Shown here one piece after another: positions 58,104-64,000 of a stretch of DNA of 64,000 bases. Position 1 is the first letter of the stretch; each line of letters starts with the position of its first letter. Location: contig JAWLHU010000009.1 in the NCBI GenBank assembly GCA_041690255.1, forward strand, positions 124,001 to 188,000. The letters are read 5' to 3'. The translations under genes and the position numbers were made by a program. The stretch comes from JAWLHU01 sp041690255. Its GTDB lineage: Bacteria; Bacillota; Sulfobacillia; Symbiobacteriales; Symbiobacteriaceae. The notes under the pieces were generated by a model. It did no database searches. It saw only the letters and a list, made by a program, of their open reading frames with translations, and was not told where the DNA came from.

Positions 58104-58563
58104 GGGTCAGCATCCGGTTAACCTGAACACGCTCTACCAGCAGGTGATCCTGGACCACTACAAGAAGCCCCGCAACAAGGGCGCCGTGGAGAACGCCGTG
58201 CTGAAGAAGCACCTCCACAACCCGACCTGCGGCGACGACCTGGAGGTTCAGGTCAGCCTCGATGCCAGCGGGAAGATCGACGATGTGAAGTGGAACGGGC
58301 GTGGCTGCTCAATCTCGATGGCCAGCGCATCCATGATGTCGGTCGCCTTGCGGGGCAAGACCCTGGAGGAAGCGCAGGCCATGATGCACTCCTTCTACAG
58401 CATGATGAAGAACGAAGAGGGCAACTACAAGCCGCTCGGTGAGATCCAGGCGCTCACTGGGGTCAGCAAGTTCCCGGTGCGCATCAAGTGCGCCACGCTG
58501 GCCTGGCACTGCCTGGAAGAGGGGATCAAGGAACACGAAGGAGGGGGAACAAATGGCATCTGA
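58093..58563 (+). CDS. sufU: sulfur acceptor / assembly protein SufU
   Basis: A 156-residue zinc-dependent sulfurtransferase partner of SufS. The zinc ligands are visible as Cys-Asp in NPTCGDDLEVQV, Cys in GRGCSISMASASMM and Cys in VRIKCATLAWHCLE. The SufU insertion that distinguishes it from IscU is present (HSFYSMMKNEEGNYKPLGEI). The start lies inside the sufS end, and the end overlaps sufB by 11 bases. Confidence 0.95.
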   Translation: MSLEGQHPVNLNTLYQQVILDHYKKPRNKGAVENAVLKKHLHNPTCGDDLEVQVSLDASGKIDDVKWNGRGCSISMASASMMSVALRGKTLEEAQAMMHSFYSMMKNEEGNYKPLGEIQALTGVSKFPVRIKCATLAWHCLEEGIKEHEGGGTNGI

Positions 58564-59953
58564 GCCGCGCGACATCGTCGGCGACTATAAATATGGCTTC
58601 CATGATCCGGAGAACTATGTCTTCAAGTCGGAGAAGGGGCTGACCCGCGAGATCGTCGAGTCGATCTCCCGGTTCAAGAACGAGCCCGACTGGATGCGGG
58701 AGGTCCGGCTGAAGGCCTTCGAGGTCTTCATGGAAAAGCAGATGCCCACCTGGGGTACCGATCTCTCCGAGATCAACTTCGAGGATATCCACTACTTCGT
58801 CCGGGCCGCCGACAAGGTCGGCCGCTCCTGGGAAGAGGTCCCGGAGGATATCAAGAACACCTTCGACCGGCTCGGCATTCCTGAGGCGGAGCGGAAGTTC
58901 CTGGCCGGCGTCTCGGCCCAGTATGAGTCTGAGGTCGTCTATCATAACATCCGCAAGGATTTAGAGGAGAAGGGTGTCCTCTTCTCCGACATGGACACCG
59001 CCCTCCGGGAGCATCCCGAGATCGTGAAGGAGTATTTCGGGACCGTGATCCCGACCACCGACAACAAGTTTGCGGCGCTGAACACCGCCGTCTGGTCGGG
59101 TGGCTCCTTCATCTACGTGCCGAAGGGTGTCCACGTGGAGATCCCGCTTCAGGCCTACTTCCGCATCAACACGGAGAACATGGGCCAGTTCGAGCGGACC
59201 CTGATCATCGTGGATGAGGGCGCCAACGTCCACTATGTCGAGGGCTGCACCGCCCCCACCTACTCCTCCGACTCGCTGCACAGCGCCGTCGTGGAGATCA
59301 TTGTGAAGAAGGGCGGCCGCTGCCGCTACTCGACCATCCAGAACTGGTCGACCAACGTCTACAACCTGGTGACCAAGCGGGCGGTGGCCTATGAGGACGC
59401 CGTCATGGAATGGGTCGATGGCAACATTGGCTCCAAGGTGACCATGAAGTACCCCGCCATCTACCTCATGGGTCCCCGGGCCCGTGGTGAGGTCATCTCC
59501 GTCGCCGTCGCCTCCAAGGGCATGATCCAGGACGCCGGCGCCAAGATCTATCACTACGCTCCGGATACCTCCTCCCGCATCACCTCCAAGTCGATCTCCC
59601 GGGAGAGCGGCAACACCACCTACCGGGGTCATATCCTGGTCGACAAGAAGGCGGAGCGGGCGAAGGTGAAGGTAGAGTGCGACGCCCTGATCTTCGACGA
59701 CAAGTCGCAGTCGCACACGATCCCCTTCATGGACATCCTGAACGAGAACGTCACGATCGAGCATGAGGCGACCGTCTCCCGGGTCTCCGAGGAGCAGCTC
59801 TTCTACCTCATGAGCCGTGGCCTCTCCCAGGAGCAGGCAATGGCCATGGTGGTCATGGGCTTCATTGAGCCCTTCGCCAAGGAACTGCCCATGGAGTACG
59901 CCGTGGAACTGAACCGCCTGATCGAGATGGAAATGGAAGGCTCGGTGGGCTAG
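58553..59953 (+). CDS. sufB: Fe-S cluster assembly protein SufB
   Basis: A 466-residue scaffold protein that pairs with SufC and SufD. Characteristic stretches are KYGFHDPENYVFKSEKGLTR, GVHVEIPLQAYFRINTENMG, DEGANVHYVEGCTAPTYSSD (scaffold Cys region) and SGNTTYRGHILVDKKAERAK. The ATG at 58553 follows GGAGGGGG inside the sufU end. It is the last gene of the operon, ended by a strong terminator. Confidence 0.97.
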   Translation: MASEPRDIVGDYKYGFHDPENYVFKSEKGLTREIVESISRFKNEPDWMREVRLKAFEVFMEKQMPTWGTDLSEINFEDIHYFVRAADKVGRSWEEVPEDIKNTFDRLGIPEAERKFLAGVSAQYESEVVYHNIRKDLEEKGVLFSDMDTALREHPEIVKEYFGTVIPTTDNKFAALNTAVWSGGSFIYVPKGVHVEIPLQAYFRINTENMGQFERTLIIVDEGANVHYVEGCTAPTYSSDSLHSAVVEIIVKKGGRCRYSTIQNWSTNVYNLVTKRAVAYEDAVMEWVDGNIGSKVTMKYPAIYLMGPRARGEVISVAVASKGMIQDAGAKIYHYAPDTSSRITSKSISRESGNTTYRGHILVDKKAERAKVKVECDALIFDDKSQSHTIPFMDILNENVTIEHEATVSRVSEEQLFYLMSRGLSQEQAMAMVVMGFIEPFAKELPMEYAVELNRLIEMEMEGSVG

Positions 59954-59963
59954 GAAAGCGATG

Positions 59964-59990
59964 GGGGCAAGCACACCGCTTGCCCCTTTT
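59964..59990 (+). terminator. terminator of the suf operon
   Basis: GGGGCAAGC pairs perfectly with GCTTGCCCC around five bases and is followed by TTTT, ten bases after the sufB stop. Confidence 0.93.
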
Positions 59991-60009
59991 CGAACGGGAG
60001 TTGGCGAAG

Positions 60010-60867
60010 GTGCTGGTTGAAACCAACGGAACCCGACTCTATGTGCAACAGGACTCGGAGGCCGGCGAGCCGGTCCTCTTCCTCCACTTCGGCAATGCCT
60101 GTGCGGCAGTCTGGGATCTGGTTATCCCCCACTTCGTTGACAGGTACCGGGTGCTCCGGCTCGACCTGCGGGGACATGGCCGCTCCGACCAACCGCCCGA
60201 TGGCTATGCAATCGAGAACCTGGCCCGCGATGTTGTCGGGGTGCTGGACGCCCTTGGGATCGACCAGACGCACATTGTAGGCTCCTCCATGGGGGCGGAG
60301 GTCGCCGCGAGCCTGGCCGCCCAGTGGCCGGACCGGGTGCGGACCCTGGTACTGGAGGGCGCCTTCCAGAACGCCTTCGGCCGGGACTCGATCTACGGCG
60401 AGCCCTCCGAAGCGCTCCTGGCCGACCTGCGCGCTACCCGAGCAGCACGCCCCCCGCTGGTGGGCGACACACCCGACGAGGTCCTGGCCGAATGGCTGAA
60501 CCGCTGGGGCCGGTCCGGCGACGATCGCCTTGCCCGAGCCCTCCGCCCGGCCATTGGCCCGACCCGGGACGGTCGCTACGCCCCCATCGGCGCCCCGATT
60601 CTCGACGCGTACATGGAGGCCTTCTGGTCTGCCCGCTTCGACAAGTACTATCAGCAGATCAACAGCCCGGTCCTCTTCCTCCCCGACGAGGCCTCTGTGC
60701 AGGATCCGACAGCCCAGGCCTCGATCGCCTGGTTCCGCTCCATCCTGCGGCACAGCGCCCTGGTCGAGATCCCGGGGGCGGAGCATGCCGCCGTGGTTCT
60801 GGACCAACCCGAGCGATTTGCCCGGGCGGTCCTCTCCTTTCACCGTGCTAGTTCGATGCTGATCTGA
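60010..60867 (+). CDS. alpha/beta hydrolase
   Basis: A 285-residue alpha/beta-hydrolase. The nucleophile elbow is HIVGSSMGAEVAASL, the acid lies after VLFLPDEASVQD, and the catalytic His is in IPGAEHAAVVLDQP. The HG motif region reads LFLHFGNACAAVWDL. The GTG at 60010 is preferred because GGGAG lies nine bases upstream and the frame before it crosses the suf terminator. It starts a second small cluster with the Rieske and SufT-like genes. Substrate is unknown. Confidence 0.87.
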   Translation: MLVETNGTRLYVQQDSEAGEPVLFLHFGNACAAVWDLVIPHFVDRYRVLRLDLRGHGRSDQPPDGYAIENLARDVVGVLDALGIDQTHIVGSSMGAEVAASLAAQWPDRVRTLVLEGAFQNAFGRDSIYGEPSEALLADLRATRAARPPLVGDTPDEVLAEWLNRWGRSGDDRLARALRPAIGPTRDGRYAPIGAPILDAYMEAFWSARFDKYYQQINSPVLFLPDEASVQDPTAQASIAWFRSILRHSALVEIPGAEHAAVVLDQPERFARAVLSFHRASSMLI

Positions 60868-60884
60868 GAAGGAGGAACAGCCAG

Positions 60885-61190
60885 ATGGCTCTCGTCAAGG
60901 TTGCACAGGTTAGTGAGGTCCCGGAGGGCAGGGCCAAGAAGGTTCTGGTCAAGCGCCAGAAGATCGCCATCTTCCATGTCGATGGGACGTTCTACGCGAT
61001 CGATGACACATGCACCCATGCCGATGCCTCCCTCAGCGAAGGGCAGATCATGGGCTGCCATGTCGCATGTCCCCTGCATGGGGCAAAATTCGATATCAAG
61101 TCCGGGGAGGCGCTTACCTTCCCCGCGGTCACCCCGGTGGAGACCTACAAGGTGGTCATTGAGGGCGACGAGATCTTCCTGGAGGTGTAG
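60885..61190 (+). CDS. Rieske-type [2Fe-2S] ferredoxin
   Basis: A 101-residue soluble Rieske protein similar to NirD or dioxygenase ferredoxins. The cluster ligands are Cys-His in DDTCTHADASLSEG and Cys-His in VACPLHGAKFDIKSGE. AAGGAGG precedes the ATG. As an Fe-S protein beside the suf operon it may be an electron carrier or a cluster client; this is inferred from position. Confidence 0.92.
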   Translation: MALVKVAQVSEVPEGRAKKVLVKRQKIAIFHVDGTFYAIDDTCTHADASLSEGQIMGCHVACPLHGAKFDIKSGEALTFPAVTPVETYKVVIEGDEIFLEV

Positions 61191-61195
61191 CCAGC

Positions 61196-61510
61196 ATGGC
61201 CGATATCACGAAAGAACAGGTACTCAAGGTCCTGGAGAAGGTGAACGACCCGGAACTCCGGCTGAACATCGTGGACCTGGGGCTGATCTACGATGTGGAG
61301 ATCACCGAGGACAACAACGTCGGTGTTGATATGACCCTGACCACCCAGGCCTGCCCGGTCGGCCCGCTCATGCAGATGCAGGCCGAGGCGGCACTCAAGT
61401 CGATCCCCGGGGTGAACCAGGTGGATGTCCGCCTTACGTTCGACCCGCCGTGGACGCCGGACAAGATGAGCGAGCGGCTGAAGAAGGCCCGCCAGATGGG
61501 ATTGCTATAG
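61196..61510 (+). CDS. MIP18 (DUF59) family protein, SufT-like
   Basis: A 104-residue protein of the MIP18/SufT group that assists Fe-S cluster maturation. The signature is VNDPELRLNIVDLGLIYDVE, then MTLTTQACPVGPLMQMQAEA with the conserved Cys, and LTFDPPWTPDKMSE. It lies five bases after the Rieske gene and completes the Fe-S neighbourhood. Confidence 0.93.
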   Translation: MADITKEQVLKVLEKVNDPELRLNIVDLGLIYDVEITEDNNVGVDMTLTTQACPVGPLMQMQAEAALKSIPGVNQVDVRLTFDPPWTPDKMSERLKKARQMGLL

Positions 61511-61524
61511 GGCTGATCACTGAA

Positions 61525-61556
61525 GGGACCAGGCGATAATCCGCCTGGTCCCTTTC
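61525..61556 (+). terminator. terminator after the SufT-like gene
   Basis: GGGACCAGGCG pairs perfectly with CGCCTGGTCCC around ATAATC, followed by TTTCCCC. Confidence 0.9.
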
Positions 61557-61711
61557 CCCATCGTCCGAAGGTACGATCCCCGATTCCCACCGGGGTGCGA
61601 TCCCTGCCGGTCGCCCGCCCACTATGATGGTGATCAAGGGCACAAGTGCGAACCCTTTCGCGGGAACCGTTGATCTCATTGGGCGAAGGGTCGGCGAAAG
61701 AAGGAAGATCC

Positions 61712-62875
61712 ATGAACGGAACAGCTATCTACTCGCTGCGTGGTACGGAACGAACCTCAGACCGTTACTATCGGGATGTCGCAGCGCTTGCGCAGTCGGT
61801 CAGGCAGGAGGCGCTTCGGCAGCTCAAAGGCGTGGTTCGGGCCGAACAGGAGGCCGGGAGCCTCCTGGAGGAGCAGATCGTCGAACTGCTCACCCTGGGG
61901 GTCCTCTGGCGGGTGCATGGCATGCATGCCCTCTCCCTGCCCGGGGCCGGACAGCGGGTACTGCGCCGCCTGGCCCGGCTGCGCCGGCGGGGCGGATGGC
62001 AGAAGCGCTCAGCCGATCTGGCCCGCGGTGTTCTGGGTACGCTCCTGCTCCAGCGGTCTTCCCAACCAGCCACACCACTTCCCCGCATGACCGACCTGGA
62101 GAGCCTGCTGGGCTGGCTGGAGGCGACCGGCGAGTATCAGCAAGAGGCCCAGCGGCTGAGCAAGTGGCTGAACCACTGGGCGAGCCAGGCCCCCGAATCC
62201 TACGCTGAACAGATCGCCGCCGTGCTGGCATTCACGCGGTGGTTTGAACGTACATCCACGAGAGTGCTGGGTGGGTACACCGAGCAGGTAAACCGCTACC
62301 TGTCGGAGGAGCAGGGTGAGCATCGCTGGCGAGAGGATATCATCGCCACCGGTCGCCCCCGAGTTGAGTACCACCTGAACATGGTAGGGGCCGAGCTTAT
62401 GAACCAGGCCTACCGCCAGGCCTTCCTCCAGGCCCCCAAGAAGGCGGTTCTGTTGCCTGCCTGCCTGCGGGCGCTCCCCGAGGGGCAGTGCCAGGCGACC
62501 GCTACGTCCCACCACCTCCGCTGCACCGGATGCGCCGCTGGCTGCCGCGTCCACCAACTCACCCAGATGGGCAGGCGAGACGGCTTCGAAGTGCGGATCA
62601 TCACCCACGAATCGTCCGCCTTCCCCGGGAACGAGACCGACGGAGTTGCCATCGTCGGGATTGGCTGTGTCTCCACCCTCCTGTCCGGCGGTTGGAAGGC
62701 ACGGTCCCTCGGTCTGCCCGCCCAGTGTGTCCTGCTCGACTATTGCGGCTGCAAGAAGCACTGGCATCCCACCGGCGTCGCCACCGATCTCAACGTGCAG
62801 CAGTTCCGGCGGGTCATGCTTGGTGACGGGGCAGCACCGGCAAGGGTGCCATCGCAGCCTCTTTGCTGTAGATAG
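61712..62875 (+). CDS. DUF116 domain protein
   Basis: A 387-residue protein. The first 200 residues are helical and not recognised. The C-terminal part from about residue 225 is DUF116: MNQAYRQAFLQAPKKAVLLP, then ACLRALPEGQCQA, a Cys-rich HHLRCTGCAAGCRVHQL, AIVGIGCVSTLLSGGWKARS, and VLLDYCGCKKHWHPTG. The many Cys suggest a metal or Fe-S site. The ATG at 61712 has AAGGAAG upstream. The end overlaps the converging WYL gene by 62 bases, so the final 20 residues, which look unstructured, may be an extension. Confidence 0.85.
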   Translation: MNGTAIYSLRGTERTSDRYYRDVAALAQSVRQEALRQLKGVVRAEQEAGSLLEEQIVELLTLGVLWRVHGMHALSLPGAGQRVLRRLARLRRRGGWQKRSADLARGVLGTLLLQRSSQPATPLPRMTDLESLLGWLEATGEYQQEAQRLSKWLNHWASQAPESYAEQIAAVLAFTRWFERTSTRVLGGYTEQVNRYLSEEQGEHRWREDIIATGRPRVEYHLNMVGAELMNQAYRQAFLQAPKKAVLLPACLRALPEGQCQATATSHHLRCTGCAAGCRVHQLTQMGRRDGFEVRIITHESSAFPGNETDGVAIVGIGCVSTLLSGGWKARSLGLPAQCVLLDYCGCKKHWHPTGVATDLNVQQFRRVMLGDGAAPARVPSQPLCCR

Positions 62876-63791
62876 CGCAGGTCTCGGCGGTCATCCGACG
62901 GATTCGCTCCCGGACCGATGGCGGTGCGAGCACCTCCACCTTCGGACCGAAGCTGAGCAAGAATCCGTAGACCCAATCATCCTCGGGGAAGGAGATGCGC
63001 ATCTCAAACCAGCGATCCGAATCGGAGGGCAGGTTCTCCGCCCCGAAGAAGTCGATCACCGCGACTCTGGCCGATGGATGAAACCGGAGGTGCAGATCGA
63101 CGACGGATGGTGACTCCCACGCCTGATCCCACGGGGCCTCCTCCAGGTTGAGCGGGACCCGCTCAAACCGGTCATCGAGCAGCACCACTTCCTGGATCCG
63201 GGAGAGCTTGAAGAGCCGGAAGGACTGGCGCATTCGGCAGAAGCCGTACAGGTACCAGTGCTGCGCCCGCAGGAGCAGCACATGCGGCTCGACCTCACGC
63301 CGTGTACTCTCCCCTCGCGTGCTGCAGTATAGCAGGGAGACGGTGCGCAGCGATTCGGCTGCCTCCTGCAGAAGCTTCAGTTTCCGGTGCAGGCCACTGG
63401 TGTTGCCCCACGGGCGCAGGTCGATCACCGTGTGCTGCAGCCTGGTCTGGAAGCTGTCCGAGCGGGCCTCGGGCACCAGGACCCGGAGCTTCTCCAGAAT
63501 CGCCCCGGCGTGCCTGTCGCTGTAGGTGGTCGCCGCACGCAGGGCGGTAAAGACCGAGACCAACTCGTCTCGGGTCAGGAGGTTCCGGTCAATCCGGTAG
63601 CCCGGAGCGAGGCCGATACCGCCACCCTGCCCCTGGTAGGTGACCACGGGAATGCCCGCGAGGTTGATCGAGTCGATATCCCGGTAGATCGTGCGCACCG
63701 AGACCTCAAACCGGTCTGCCAACTCTGGAGCGGATATGCGTTCCTGATTCGCGAGCAGCATGACGATCGCCAGCAATCGCTCCAGCTTCAT
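62814..63791 (-). CDS. WYL-domain transcriptional regulator (YobV/DeoR-like)
   Basis: A 325-residue regulator. The N-terminal helix-turn-helix is ISAPELADRFEVSVRTIYRD, followed by IDSINLAGIPVVTYQGQGGG, typical of this group. The WYL domain occupies about residues 140-220 (VEPHVLLLRAQHWYLYGFCR and FRLFKLSRIQEVVLLDD), and a WCX-like C-terminal part follows. WYL domains bind nucleic acids or small ligands. Its target may be the neighbouring genes, but nothing shows this directly. Confidence 0.92.
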   Translation of the reverse strand: MKLERLLAIVMLLANQERISAPELADRFEVSVRTIYRDIDSINLAGIPVVTYQGQGGGIGLAPGYRIDRNLLTRDELVSVFTALRAATTYSDRHAGAILEKLRVLVPEARSDSFQTRLQHTVIDLRPWGNTSGLHRKLKLLQEAAESLRTVSLLYCSTRGESTRREVEPHVLLLRAQHWYLYGFCRMRQSFRLFKLSRIQEVVLLDDRFERVPLNLEEAPWDQAWESPSVVDLHLRFHPSARVAVIDFFGAENLPSDSDRWFEMRISFPEDDWVYGFLLSFGPKVEVLAPPSVRERIRRMTAETCAIYSKEAAMAPLPVLPRHQA

Positions 63792-63832
63792 GAGTGATCA
63801 GGCCTTTCCACCCGAGATACGAGGATACGCCG

Positions 63833-63868
63833 AAGGGGGTGCCAGTCCTGTGACCGGCGCCCCCTTTA
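63833..63868 (-). terminator. terminator between the partial gene and the WYL gene
   Basis: GGGGGTGCC pairs with GGCGCCCCC with one G-T pair around a 12-base loop. On the minus strand it is followed by TTCGG and on the plus strand by TTTACT, so it is stronger for plus-direction transcripts. Confidence 0.55.
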
Positions 63869-63898
63869 CTATAGCATGGGAACCATACCCGCTGAAGG

Positions 63899-64000
63899 CT
63901 ACCGGGTACGCCAGCGCTTCAGCGGCGGCAACTGCTCTTGCAGAAGACGCCGGGCACTCTCCTCCGTCATCCCCTCATCCCTGACCAGGAAGGGGACACA
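63899..64000 (-). CDS. C-terminal end of an unknown gene
   Basis: A minus-strand frame is open from the window edge to a TAG at 63901-63899 and encodes 33 residues, ending in EESARRLLQEQLPPLKRWRT plus a final Arg. The composition is protein-like and a hairpin follows. Too little remains to name it. Confidence 0.45.
   Translation of the reverse strand, partial: CVPFLVRDEGMTEESARRLLQEQLPPLKRWRTR

Overview
The window comes from a high-GC genome whose gene content is that of a low-branching Firmicute. The signs are an alaS T-box leader, an IreB-type phosphoprotein, RuvX, a DUF1292 protein and MltG, a SufCDSUB operon with SufU, a MntR of the Bacillus type, an LtaS-like enzyme and DcuS/CitA-type kinases. 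Many genes start with GTG or TTG behind strong AGGAGG sites. A relative of Symbiobacterium fits best, but that is inference from gene content; no rRNA is present. The 100-N run at 22909-23008 marks a scaffold gap.

Layout. 1-4259: end of a TAXI-type TRAP receptor gene, a sensor kinase/response regulator pair and a DASS/SLC13 carboxylate carrier, together a likely organic-acid uptake module. 4319-6005: three tandem Uma2-family genes. 6056-7179: a minus-strand RNA operon (tRNA Glu, Lys, Met, Phe, Gly, a damaged Gly copy, Ala, SRP RNA, Val) with a promoter and a terminator. 7386-9746: CapA-like lipoprotein, coiled-coil protein, SDR. 9738-14182 and 18828-22829: the conserved alaS-ireB-ruvX-DUF1292-mltG set plus a PBP and a rhomboid protease, split by an insert carrying CBS, DUF421, speD, a Cys/His/Asp-rich protein and two exported proteins. 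22862-24351: a PNQTQ-repeat protein interrupted by the gap, then an 11-bp minisatellite. 24352-32711: HExxH protein, MBL hydrolase, PQQ-type dehydrogenase, LtaS-like enzyme and a fused DppB-DppC permease. 32895-35121: pabB-pabC. 35179-44638: phosphoesterase, mntR, MFS carrier, FliN-like protein, exported proteins, ATPase, kinase-like protein and prfC. 44676-53630: Nudix, GNAT, rnhB, MFS, a cNMP/AAA+/patatin fusion, DUF218 protein and two exported proteins. 53811-61510: a SufR-like regulator, a divergent control region with two matching palindromes, sufCDSUB, a hydrolase, a Rieske protein and a SufT-like protein. 61712-64000: DUF116 protein, WYL regulator and the end of an unknown gene.

The observations most worth following are the cNMP/degenerate sigma54-AAA+/patatin fusion (49852-51891), the single-chain DppB-DppC permease with an extracytoplasmic tail (29883-32711), the SufR-like regulator with two operator-like palindromes placed on divergent promoters (54664-54772), and the duplicated, partly destroyed tRNA-Gly locus (6374-6781). 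All assignments rest on motifs read by eye; no database search was run.
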